DNA from: JAFGED01 sp964551295
GTDB lineage: Bacteria; Chloroflexota; Anaerolineae; B4-G1
NCBI GenBank assembly: GCA_964551295.1
Contig: CAZKDJ010000015.1
Location: forward strand, 1 to 36,341
Direction of reading: 5' to 3'
Length of the DNA stretch: 36,341 nucleotides
The notes beneath the pieces are model-generated. The model was not told where the DNA came from. It ran no database searches and was given only the letters and a program-made list of their open reading frames with translations. The translations under genes were made by a program, and so were the position numbers. Below are positions 20,548 through 27,700 of this stretch, piece by piece. How positions within the stretch are numbered: position 1 is the stretch's first letter; each line of letters begins with the position of its first letter.

Positions 20548-21993
20548 CTAGCGTCTGGCCTCTAGCTGAGTCAGAAGCAGCTCCCGCACAATCTGCGGAT
20601 TCGCCTTGCCCCGCGTGGCCTTCATCACCTGGCCGATCATCCAGCCGATGATCTGCTCCTTGCCGTCCAGGTATTTGCTCACCTGCCCCGGGTTCTCATC
20701 CAGCACCCGGGCGACGGCCTGCTCCAGCGCCCCAGTATCCGAGATCTGCGCCAGCCCGCGCTCCTCCACAATCTCGCGCGCGCCGCGCCCGCCGGAAAAC
20801 ATCTCCGCCAACACCTCCTTTCCGGTGTTGGTGTTGATGGTGCCGTCCTCCACCAGGCCGACCAACTCTGCTAGCGCCTCTGGCGAGATCTGCACCTCGC
20901 CGATTGCCTCACCGCTCTCGTTCATCAGCCCAAACAACGTGCCGGTAATCCAGTTGGCGACGGCCTTGGTAGCAGCCTCACCAACTGCGACAGCGGCCTC
21001 ATAATAGTCGGCCACGGCGCGGTCCTCGACCAGCAAGTCGGCATCGTATTTGGGCAACTCGTACGCGGCGATGAAGCGCGCTTTCTTGGCATCGGGCAAC
21101 TCCGGCAGCCGGGCGCGCAGCTCCTCCACCCACTCTCGGCTGATCTCTAGCGGCGGCAGGTCGGGCTCGGGAAAGTAGCGATAGTCGTGAGCGTGCTCCT
21201 TGCCGCGCTGGGGCACGGTGACCTCCTGCGCCTCGTTCCAGCCCATCGTCTGCTGAACGATGGTGCCGCCACTCTCCAGCGTCGCGATCTGATCCTCGAT
21301 CTCGTAGGCCGTCGAACGGGCCAGGGCGCGGAAAGAGTTGAGGTTTTTGATCTCGTGACGCGGGTTCATCTGGTCGGTGCCCACGGGCCGCACGCTGATG
21401 TTGGCCTCGAAGCGCATCATGCCCTTTTCCATGTCCCCCGAGCTGACGCCCAGGTAGACCAGGATGGCGCGCAACTTGGTGGCATAGGCCACCACCTCCT
21501 CTACCGAGCGCATGTCGGGCTCGGTGACGATCTCCAACAGCGGCACCCCGGCCCGGTTGAGGTCCACGTGGCTGACGCCCGCGCCCACGTGATACAGCTT
21601 GCCCGTATCCTCCTCCTGGTGCGCCCGCCGGATGCGCACGCGCTTGGGACCGCGCTCCGTCTCGATATCCAGGTAGCCATTCACACACAGGGGCAGCTCG
21701 TACTGGGATATCTGATAGTTCTTGGGCAGATCGGGGTAAAAATAGGACTTGCGGGCAAAACGGTTGACCGGCGGGATCTCGCAGTCAAGCGCCAGCCCAG
21801 TCATAATGGAAATCTCGATGGCGCGCCGGTTGATCACCGGCAGCACCCCCGGCATCGCGGTGCACACCGGGCAGACGTAGGTGTTAGGCTCCAGGTCGCC
21901 GGTATCTTCGACCACCGGGCAGGAGCAGAACATCTTGGATTTGGTGTGAATTTGAGCGTGAACTTCCAGGCCGATGACAGGTTCGTATTCCAC
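20548..21993 (-). CDS. gatB: Aspartyl/glutamyl-tRNA amidotransferase subunit B
   Basis: Subunit of GatCAB, which converts Glu-tRNA(Gln) and Asp-tRNA(Asn) to the amidated forms; GatB holds the kinase-like active site and the tRNA tail. Length 481 aa is full. The start YEPVIGLEVHAQI is the family signature, followed by SKMFCSC and the second Cys pair YVCPVC of the zinc site, the NLNSFRALARSTAYEIEDQ helix, and the YqeY-like tail (about 335-481) with EMFSGGRGAREIVEERGL. The start is GTG at 21993, with AGGAGA 8 nt upstream. gatA and gatC are not in the window. A MITE-like element begins 41 bp upstream and may separate the gene from its older promoter. Confidence 0.96.
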   Translation of the reverse strand: MEYEPVIGLEVHAQIHTKSKMFCSCPVVEDTGDLEPNTYVCPVCTAMPGVLPVINRRAIEISIMTGLALDCEIPPVNRFARKSYFYPDLPKNYQISQYELPLCVNGYLDIETERGPKRVRIRRAHQEEDTGKLYHVGAGVSHVDLNRAGVPLLEIVTEPDMRSVEEVVAYATKLRAILVYLGVSSGDMEKGMMRFEANISVRPVGTDQMNPRHEIKNLNSFRALARSTAYEIEDQIATLESGGTIVQQTMGWNEAQEVTVPQRGKEHAHDYRYFPEPDLPPLEISREWVEELRARLPELPDAKKARFIAAYELPKYDADLLVEDRAVADYYEAAVAVGEAATKAVANWITGTLFGLMNESGEAIGEVQISPEALAELVGLVEDGTINTNTGKEVLAEMFSGGRGAREIVEERGLAQISDTGALEQAVARVLDENPGQVSKYLDGKEQIIGWMIGQVMKATRGKANPQIVRELLLTQLEARR

Positions 21994-22034
21994 TCAGGGT
22001 CTCCTGTTTTGGTTTTGCGGAGGCTATTGCATGT

Positions 22035-22261
22035 GGGTGTGACTAAACTTGGTTGAGAAGCAAGGATCGTTTTGTCCGGCTCGCTCGCCCGATGATAAAT
22101 CATCGGGCTAAACAGGCCAAAGGGCGATAAATCGCCCTCAAATAGCCTGCTTTAGCAGGCTTGCACCTTGCTCAGCCTGGTGATTTATCGCCAGGCAAGG
22201 GCGACATAAGAACTACTGGGCACAATATAGCAAGGTGCGTCAACTGACTTTAGTCACACCC
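22035..22261. mobile_element. MITE-like palindromic element with 9-bp target duplication
   Basis: A 227-bp non-coding element. Terminal inverted repeats of 22 bp (22035-22056 and 22240-22261) match at 19 positions, beginning GGGTGTGACTAAA. Flanking 9-mers ATTGCATGT (22026-22034) and ATTGCATAT (22262-22270) differ at one base, as expected for an old target duplication. Inside are four hairpins with the same four-base loop core: 22087-22108, 22121-22138, 22144-22161 and 22175-22196 (loops TAAA, TAAA, TTTA, TTTA). No transposase is encoded, so it would need one in trans. Together with the RNA unit it fills the gene-free stretch 21994-22420. Confidence 0.7.
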
Positions 22262-22262
22262 A

Positions 22263-22291
22263 TTGCATATTCCCTCATTTTGTGCTACAAT
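22263..22291 (+). promoter_or_regulatory. Extended -10 promoter of the candidate RNA
   Basis: Plus strand: TTGCAT (22263-22268), 17-bp spacer, TACAAT (22286-22291) preceded by TGC (extended -10). The -35 lies in the right-hand target-duplication copy of the MITE. Confidence 0.6.
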
Positions 22292-22297
22292 ATGTTT

Positions 22298-22429
22298 ACC
22301 AAACTTGAACTTGTGGGGAAAGCGCAAAACCCAGTTTTTTGCCAAACTCCAGTATATTTGGAAAGGTCCCCACCCGATGAAAGAGCCCCCGGGCTCTGCC
22401 GCAAGGCTTAGTCGGGTGGGTCATTTTTT
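22298..22429 (+). ncRNA. Candidate structured small RNA of about 130 nt
   Basis: A stretch with its own promoter and an intrinsic terminator but no open reading frame. A 7-bp helix (22313-22319 with 22367-22373) closes two hairpins (22324-22342; 22343-22360). It overlaps the 5' arm of the terminator stem (22369-22377 with 22412-22420), so the two are mutually exclusive, as in an attenuator. The terminator is branched: a 6-bp hairpin (22382-22397) and a GCC-GCAA-GGC tetraloop hairpin (22398-22407) sit inside, and six T residues follow (22424-22429). Those T residues encode the last two Lys codons of the convergent DUF3800 gene. I recognise no known RNA family. Confidence 0.5.
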
Positions 22430-23080
22430 ATAATAGCGCGTCCTGCTGTTCTCCAAGGCATCGTGTTCCGTCTGCACCAGGTGAGCAATCACGTTCCATG
22501 GCCGCTGCTCCGCACGTGTCCACTTGACGTACACTGCCCAACTCAGGTAATCCACGATCTGCAAGTAAGGATGAGATTTGGAGGCGTGCATCAGAATATC
22601 GTAGCGCTGGCCAGGAACCAAGTGGTCTTTGAAGTTCTCTTTGATACCCTTGAGGGTTGCCTCCCGTACTCTACGTACTGGAACGTTGTCAATGAAGACA
22701 ACGACGTGGTCGAATGAAGATGAAGGCTCGTGGGCAAAGATGGCGGCAAACAGGTGCTGGCAGGCGAAAGGATAGAACCTGCGCACATCGTACAGCGCGG
22801 GATTGAGCTTGGCTTTTTCGATGATTACGGCGTGTACCGCAAAGTGGTTACACGCACTGATGATGCCGAATACACCATCACGTACCCATTGCCGATTCTC
22901 GGCAGCGTGGAAATACTCCAGGTTCTCGCCTCGGGCAATGACCTCGTGTTTGAAACGATGTAGTTCGATGACCGTCGGCACCACGTCACGAGTCACCAAG
23001 CTGGTGACCACTAGGTAACGGGTTCCACTCGGCGAAAAGTCAAAGTTGCCTGATTCGTCAAGGAAGAGATACAGTGTCAT
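22421..23080 (-). CDS. DUF3800 domain protein
   Basis: A 219-aa protein. It opens MTLYLFLDESGNFDF, the DESG signature of DUF3800, a family thought to have an RNase H-like fold with acidic active-site residues. Further acidic positions lie in VVFIDNVPV (about 125) and near the C-terminus in LQIVDYLSWAVY, consistent with a metal-dependent nuclease site. Function is not established; members often occur in accessory and defence-rich DNA. The ATG at 23080 has only a weak AAGG upstream. It is isolated on the minus strand, converges on the candidate small RNA, and ends inside that RNA's terminator. Base composition is lower in GC than its neighbours, which hints at transfer. Confidence 0.82.
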   Translation of the reverse strand: MTLYLFLDESGNFDFSPSGTRYLVVTSLVTRDVVPTVIELHRFKHEVIARGENLEYFHAAENRQWVRDGVFGIISACNHFAVHAVIIEKAKLNPALYDVRRFYPFACQHLFAAIFAHEPSSSFDHVVVFIDNVPVRRVREATLKGIKENFKDHLVPGQRYDILMHASKSHPYLQIVDYLSWAVYVKWTRAEQRPWNVIAHLVQTEHDALENSRTRYYKK

Positions 23081-23323
23081 CGCGGCAACCTTACATCTCT
23101 ATTCTGGCATCTCTCTATTCCGTCGAAATGACCACCAAGACAGGCCATCCGCAACAGCAACTGGGACATTTGCCTGGCTTGCAGGGCCAGTAGCAGGCTG
23201 GCCTCACTCAGCGCTACTCTTGTCTCCAGCCATGACTCCACGCCGCATCGCTGCCGTCTCAGCGACGACCAAAATGGCGCATCTATTATACTCCAAAATC
23301 CTTGTTCCGCCATACCCTGAGCA

Positions 23324-23352
23324 TTGTCCTCTGAGCCTCTCTATGCTATCAT
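23324..23352 (+). promoter_or_regulatory. Promoter of the lipoprotein gene, giving a nearly leaderless mRNA
   Basis: TTGTCC (23324-23329), 17-bp spacer, TATCAT (23347-23352) with TGC before it. The ATG at 23359 is six bases after the -10, so the transcript should start at or next to it. The stretch 23081-23323 upstream shows no gene. Confidence 0.6.
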
Positions 23353-23358
23353 ACGCCT

Positions 23359-24288
23359 ATGCTGCGCAAACTCATCACTCCAATTTTTATCACGCTTCTG
23401 CTATTGACGGCCTGTGCTCCAGCCACTCCCCCTCCAACGCTCGCTTTCACGTACGTCCCCACGTTCACCCCGATCTTCGACCCAACCCAGGCGCCGACGC
23501 CGACGATCACCCCCATCCCACTCCTGGAGCTGACCGTCCACTGGCCCGCAGAGGTTTCGGCGCTGCGACCGACGCCCATCGAGGTGGAAGTGGTTCCGCC
23601 GCCCGGCATCGCCGCGTCGGCAAAGGTCAGCGCCAAGGTACTCGACCCCCACTTTGCACTCTACCAGAGCTTTATCCTGGGGCCACAGGACGGGAACCTT
23701 TACGTCTCAGCGGACCTGCTCCGGCTGCCCCTCGAGCCGGCCCCCGGCGATTGGTGGCTGGTGCTGGACGTCGAATCTGAGCTGGAGGCGGAGGGAAGTA
23801 GAACCAAGTCCTTCCAACCGGCCCCTGTCCCTTACCGCGATCTGACCGGCTTGCTGCCCGCGGCCGCAGACTTGCACGTGCCGCAGGATTTGATGGAAGT
23901 ACAGGCGCAGGGCGATATGACGGCCGGAGGACGCGTATGGCGCTACAAGGGTGATGACGACACCTCACCGCATGGCGAGGTCGCGCTGTGGTGGGCTCCC
24001 GGCCCGCACAAGCCCCTGTCGCTCAACACGGCGGTCGTCATGCTGGAGGCGACCTATGAGACCGACACGCCTGCCGCGACGAGCACCGAAGAGACGGAGT
24101 GGCAAGGCCAGACGGCGTTCCGCTTTCAAGAGACGTGGCCCGGCCCCGAGGGTGGCCCCTCCGAGGCATTAGTCGTACAGGGGCCCGACTACTGGCTCTA
24201 CGTGCTGCGGATACGAGCGCTGGGCGGCAGCGACATCCCCAGGCTGATGCGCGAGGTGAGCGAGACGTTCGCGTTTAGAGAGGAATGA
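23359..24288 (+). CDS. Lipoprotein of unknown function
   Basis: A 309-aa exported protein with a signal peptide and lipobox LLTAC (Cys19), then a Pro/Thr-rich spacer (about 20-55). The rest has no domain I recognise. Residues 58-150 look like a beta-sandwich (LTVHWPAEVSALRPTPIEVEV and similar strands). The C-terminal half (about 190-309) contains WRYKGDDDTSPHGEVALWWAP and ends in an amphipathic helix; its Trp-rich strand pattern could be a carbohydrate-binding or PsbP-like fold, but this is a guess. No Shine-Dalgarno is present, in line with leaderless translation. It is the only plus-strand gene in this part of the window. Anchored on the outer face of the membrane. Confidence 0.8.
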   Translation: MLRKLITPIFITLLLLTACAPATPPPTLAFTYVPTFTPIFDPTQAPTPTITPIPLLELTVHWPAEVSALRPTPIEVEVVPPPGIAASAKVSAKVLDPHFALYQSFILGPQDGNLYVSADLLRLPLEPAPGDWWLVLDVESELEAEGSRTKSFQPAPVPYRDLTGLLPAAADLHVPQDLMEVQAQGDMTAGGRVWRYKGDDDTSPHGEVALWWAPGPHKPLSLNTAVVMLEATYETDTPAATSTEETEWQGQTAFRFQETWPGPEGGPSEALVVQGPDYWLYVLRIRALGGSDIPRLMREVSETFAFREE

Positions 24289-24290
24289 AA

Positions 24291-24351
24291 CGTGATGCGT
24301 AATGCGTAGAGCGTAAAAATCCAATTCACGTATCACGAATCACGAATCACG
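24291..24351. repeat. Short tandem and inverted repeats between convergent genes
   Basis: ATCACGA is repeated in tandem (24332-24351). CGTGAT at 24291-24296 is its inverted copy, and GCGTA-type units lie between (24297-24315). This may fold as a terminator for the convergent genes, but no T-tract follows. Confidence 0.5.
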
Positions 24352-24355
24352 CCCC

Positions 24356-25492
24356 CTAGAAAATCTTGATCGGCGTGCCGACCCAGTAGCTGCCGGCGAC
24401 GAAATCGTCCTCGTAACCGCCGATGGGGTATGTCCAGCGGTAGATCCAACGCGCCGCCTCGCAGGAGACGTTCAGGCAGCCGTGGCTGCGCTTGACGCCA
24501 AAATCGTTGTGCCAATACGCCCCGTGGATGGCCGTGCCGATCGTGTCGAAGAAGCAGTTCCAGGGGATGCCTGGCAGATCGAACATCTCCACTGTCGGCC
24601 ACGGATCCTCCGGCTTCATTGGGCGGTTGGTCATGTGGCGTGAGGGCTGCTTGAGCAGCGCCGCCATATCCCCCGTGGGGGTAGCCAGATCCACGTTCAC
24701 GACCTCGGTAAATTTCTCCCCGTTCTCGTCCTCCCTCTCGACCTCCACCGCCTGGATTCCCACGCCCGAGGCGACGAGGGTGGTGTACACGAGCCGCGAT
24801 CCTTCGTAGCAGTACAGCCGCTGCTTGGCCAGATCGACCTCGATGCGCTTCTCACCGACAAAGGGATGGATGGGCGCCATCTCGGCGCGCGGGATGCGGC
24901 GCACGTCCCGCGCCAGGATCCACTGGTAGGGCGGCTCCTGCATGGGGAACTCGTCAAACGTCTTGTACCAGCCGGTGCCTGCCGCGTCCACAAACGCGTC
25001 CACAATGTGGTAGACCGTGCCGCCGTAGAAGCGATAGACCCGGTGAGCGCTTGTGCTTGGCTCGAGGTAAGCCTCCGTCCACGGCTGGCACACCTCCCCC
25101 CAAAACCCCCACGCTCCCACATCGCGGATAGTGGGCTGCGGCGGATAGACGCGCACCGGCAGCACCCAGGCGGAGTGAACGTAGCCCAAAGGGGTTTCGT
25201 ACCAGCGGTCGTTGTGAGCGCTATAGGGTGCGCGCACCTGGCGCGTGATCGAAAAGGCTTGGTCGCGGTAGCGGGTGTCAATCCGAGCCGAACTGGTGGA
25301 CGGCTCCTCGTAGAAGGCGAGGGCGTGGATCGCCCGGCCCATCCACACCCACAGGTCGCTATCTTCACTATTGGTGGAAGCTTGCGCAGTCGGATAGCGG
25401 GCGCGGGCGTGGAAAGTGGGCGAAAGCGCCGCAGCAGCGACACTGGCCAAGATCATCTTGAGCGCGCGACGGCGGGTGATTTTCCGGGTCAT
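24356..25492 (-). CDS. TAT-exported L,D-transpeptidase (YkuD domain)
   Basis: A 378-aa envelope protein that probably cross-links or modifies peptidoglycan. The N-terminus is a twin-arginine signal (ITRRRALKMI, then an Ala-rich core), so it is exported folded. Residues about 45-235 hold two SH3-like repeats (WYETPLGYVHSAWVLPV; WYKTFDEFPMQEPPYQWI). The YkuD domain starts at EKRIEVDLAKQRLYCYEG and has TPTGDM, AIHGAYWHNDFG and the catalytic SHGC (Cys339). The ATG at 25492 has AGAGGAA 5 nt upstream and a TATAAT 21 bp upstream. It lies downstream of a GH18-like hydrolase on the same strand with an inverted-repeat element between them. Confidence 0.92.
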   Translation of the reverse strand: MTRKITRRRALKMILASVAAAALSPTFHARARYPTAQASTNSEDSDLWVWMGRAIHALAFYEEPSTSSARIDTRYRDQAFSITRQVRAPYSAHNDRWYETPLGYVHSAWVLPVRVYPPQPTIRDVGAWGFWGEVCQPWTEAYLEPSTSAHRVYRFYGGTVYHIVDAFVDAAGTGWYKTFDEFPMQEPPYQWILARDVRRIPRAEMAPIHPFVGEKRIEVDLAKQRLYCYEGSRLVYTTLVASGVGIQAVEVEREDENGEKFTEVVNVDLATPTGDMAALLKQPSRHMTNRPMKPEDPWPTVEMFDLPGIPWNCFFDTIGTAIHGAYWHNDFGVKRSHGCLNVSCEAARWIYRWTYPIGGYEDDFVAGSYWVGTPIKIF

Positions 25493-25512
25493 ATGATTCC
25501 TCTGTGAATCGC

Positions 25513-25518
25513 ATTATA
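25513..25518 (-). promoter_or_regulatory. Candidate -10 for the L,D-transpeptidase gene
   Basis: Perfect TATAAT on the minus strand. The matching -35 region (about 25536-25541) is weak and abuts the end of the 107-bp inverted-repeat element. Confidence 0.45.
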
Positions 25519-25542
25519 GCATGTGTGGCGCGCCACCGCCAG

Positions 25543-25649
25543 GGTAGGGGCGACGCATTTCTACAACCGTGCCTCGCCGCATAGAACACCTCATCCCACG
25601 CGCCGCTCTTTGGCGTCAAAGCGCCTTTAGGAAATGCGCCGCCCCTACC
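25543..25649. mobile_element. 107-bp inverted-repeat element (MITE candidate)
   Basis: Terminal inverted repeats of 19 bp (25543-25561 and 25631-25649) match at 18 positions, beginning GGTAGGGGCG. The 69-bp interior is non-coding. The right arm supplies the stop codon of the upstream GH18-like gene (25645-25647), and the left arm abuts the transpeptidase promoter. No convincing target duplication is visible. Confidence 0.5.
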
Positions 25650-26754
25650 GATCGCCCGCCTGCAGCGCGGCAGCGATGGCCTCCCAGGCGGCGGGATCCT
25701 CGCCGCCCAGCCGCCACACGGCGATGCCGCCCAGGCCGTACTTTTCCACAAACACCAGCCGCGCCCGCACGCTGTCTCCATCGGCGTACCACACCGTATG
25801 GCGTTGCCCCGTCCCGTCGCTGTAGGTAAACCACGGCTCGGTCACCTCTTGCCGCCAACCAGATTTGCCCTGCCACTGGCGGATCGTACCGTGGGCGTTA
25901 AAGCGCTGTTGCGCAGTCTCCCACGTCACGCTGGTGCAGCCCCCACCGCCCCAGTCGTGGCCATAAAAATGGATGCCCACATAGACCTTGTTGGGCGGCA
26001 CGGCGGAGGTGGCGTGACGCATCACGTCCTCCATCCACCACAGCGGCGCGATAGGACCGGGATCGGACGAACACCCGCTGTAAGCGTAGGTCATCACGCG
26101 GAAACGATCTACGGCGGCCCCAATGCGCTTCCAGTCCTGTGCCTGCGGGCCACGCCACGAGCCCGGCTCGTAAGTCTTGGGGTGCACGGTGACGGCGAGC
26201 AGCTTGCCGTGGGTGTGCAGCGTCGCCGCCAACTCTTCGATAAAGTGGCTGAAATCGTCCCGATCGTCCGCTCCATTCAGCGACTCGTAGTCGATATCGA
26301 TGCCGTCGTAGCCGTGGGCCAAAACCTCGTCCAGCAGCACGGCCACGTGAGCCGCGCGGCGGGCCGGGTCGTGGATCATCGCGCCGACGGGCGCGGCATC
26401 CACGCCAGCGCTGTCGTAATAGTTGTTGATCAGCGGGATGACGAGCGTGCCTTGAGCGTGGGCCTGCTCCACCAGAGCCGCATCCCGCGCGCCAGCGTAG
26501 GGATTGATCGAGCCATCGCCGCCAGCGTCAAGCTGATACCAGACCGGAGAAAGCTCCTGGATGTACGCGCGATTCGCCTCCCACGAGCCGCGGGCGCGGT
26601 CACCGTCCCACGAACTGGGCATCCAGGCGGCGACACGGTTGAGCGGCGGTGGCGGGGGAAAGAGCAGCGAGCTCTGCGCCAGGTAGAGCAGGAGCAGGGC
26701 CAGCGGGCAGGCGAACATGGCGATGAGCAAGAGTGTGCGTCTCTGTCGGCGCAT
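25645..26754 (-). CDS. Glycoside hydrolase family 18-like protein
   Basis: A 369-aa protein with an N-terminal membrane anchor or signal (RRTLLLIAMFACPLALLLLYL) and a GH18 TIM barrel. The catalytic DxxDxDxE motif reads DGIDIDYE (150-157, Glu157 as acid), preceded by LVIPLINNYYDSAG. The later barrel strands FRVMTYAYSG, KVYVGIHFYGHDW and GLGGIAVWRLGGED match the chitinase/spore-cortex type. It probably cleaves beta-1,4 GlcNAc bonds, perhaps in peptidoglycan. The start is set at the ATG at 26754: the promoter places the transcript start there, while the upstream in-frame codon at 26790 lies in the -35. The stop is inside an inverted-repeat arm, so the native C-terminus may have been cut. Confidence 0.87.
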   Translation of the reverse strand: MRRQRRTLLLIAMFACPLALLLLYLAQSSLLFPPPPPLNRVAAWMPSSWDGDRARGSWEANRAYIQELSPVWYQLDAGGDGSINPYAGARDAALVEQAHAQGTLVIPLINNYYDSAGVDAAPVGAMIHDPARRAAHVAVLLDEVLAHGYDGIDIDYESLNGADDRDDFSHFIEELAATLHTHGKLLAVTVHPKTYEPGSWRGPQAQDWKRIGAAVDRFRVMTYAYSGCSSDPGPIAPLWWMEDVMRHATSAVPPNKVYVGIHFYGHDWGGGGCTSVTWETAQQRFNAHGTIRQWQGKSGWRQEVTEPWFTYSDGTGQRHTVWYADGDSVRARLVFVEKYGLGGIAVWRLGGEDPAAWEAIAAALQAGDR

Positions 26755-26761
26755 CGCCCGC

Positions 26762-26790
26762 AGTATAACACGGAGAGGGTGAGGGAGCAA
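26762..26790 (-). promoter_or_regulatory. Promoter of the GH18-like gene, giving a leaderless mRNA
   Basis: Minus strand: TTGCTC (26785-26790), 17-bp spacer, TATACT (26762-26767). The ATG begins at 26754, seven bases past the -10. Confidence 0.6.
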
Positions 26791-26802
26791 GAGGGTGTAG
26801 AA

Positions 26803-26834
26803 GTATGGGAGTATGGGAGTGTAGGAGTGTGAAG
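26803..26834. repeat. 8-bp tandem repeats
   Basis: Four 8-bp units: GTATGGGA twice, then the degenerate GTGTAGGA and GTGTGAAG, between the SIMPL gene end and the GH18 promoter. Confidence 0.55.
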
Positions 26835-26838
26835 CGTG

Positions 26839-27639
26839 CTACTTTGGCACGATCTCTGCCGTGAGACTCACCTGCGCCCTGACCACGATCTGCCCCAGGC
26901 TGATGCTGCCATCCTCCAGTGTGATCGCTCCCTCAGCGGCTAGATCCTGCACCACGTTTTGAACGTTCGTCCACTGGTTCCGGCCGCCCCACCCGCCGAA
27001 ATAGCCCGAATATCCAGAATCCTCGCGGATGCCGGTCACCTGCCCCACCCGCACACCGGCGGATGCCGACATCGCCTCGGTTTTTTCCAACGCCGCCCTG
27101 ACCGCCAAGTCGCGCGCCCGGTCGCGCAGCTCGCGCAGGTTGGTGACGGAGAACTCGACCCCGTCCACCGAGGTGGCACCCGCCTCCAGCGCCGCGACCA
27201 GCACCGGCTCCAGCTTGGCCACGTCGCGCAGGGTGACGGCGATGGTGTTCCGCGCCCCGTAGCCGCTGATCACGTTGCGGTCATAGTCATCGTAGCGAGG
27301 TTGGAGCGTGAGGTTGGCGGTGGCGACGTCCTTATCCGCGACGTCCTGTGCGCGGATCGCGGCGAGGACGGCCTTGCTGCGGCGTGCGTTTGCATCTCGC
27401 GCCGCGCTCGGCGTAGAGGCGAACATCTCCACACTTAGGATGACGACCACGCGGTCGGGCTGCACGCGGATCGCGCTGGAGCCACTGACGGTGATAGAGC
27501 CACTGGGTCGGACGTCACCAACGCTCGCGACGGCGGTTCCCGCCGCGGGCGCGGTTGGCCTGGCGCTGTTCCAGTTCAAAAGTAGCAGGCCGGCGACGAT
27601 GACGAGGAGCACGGTGTTGAGAATATTTCTGGTTTTCAT
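26839..27639 (-). CDS. SIMPL (DUF541) domain protein
   Basis: A 266-aa exported protein. An N-terminal hydrophobic helix (ILNTVLLVIVAGLLLLNW) is a signal anchor. From about residue 45 the SIMPL/DUF541 domain starts with GSITVSGSSAIRVQPDRVVV, the usual opening, and continues with VATANLTLQPRYDDYDRN, GYGARNTIAVTLRD and VEFSVTNLRELRDRARDLAVR. Bacterial members (for example BP26 and YggE) are periplasmic or surface proteins linked to stress tolerance; the mechanism is unknown. A Gly/Tyr-rich loop (SGYSGYFGGWGGRNQW) is inserted near residue 220. The ATG at 27639 is chosen because GGAGG lies 7 nt upstream. It follows the CreD-like gene after 61 nt. Confidence 0.88.
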   Translation of the reverse strand: MKTRNILNTVLLVIVAGLLLLNWNSARPTAPAAGTAVASVGDVRPSGSITVSGSSAIRVQPDRVVVILSVEMFASTPSAARDANARRSKAVLAAIRAQDVADKDVATANLTLQPRYDDYDRNVISGYGARNTIAVTLRDVAKLEPVLVAALEAGATSVDGVEFSVTNLRELRDRARDLAVRAALEKTEAMSASAGVRVGQVTGIREDSGYSGYFGGWGGRNQWTNVQNVVQDLAAEGAITLEDGSISLGQIVVRAQVSLTAEIVPK

Positions 27640-27700
27640 AGGGTACCTCCGTTTAAAAGCTTGCAAGTGTGCAGGTTAACTCGCCCATTCGCTGATTCGC

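Noticed and set aside
22087..22196. IS200/IS605 end hairpins
   Set aside because: There is no TnpA or TnpB remnant, and the outer inverted repeats plus 9-bp target duplication point to a different transposition mode.
22376..22412. Hammerhead-like CCGATGA in the candidate RNA
   Set aside because: The matching GAAA core strand after the next stem is absent and the first base of the core differs, so it is not a self-cleaving ribozyme of that class.
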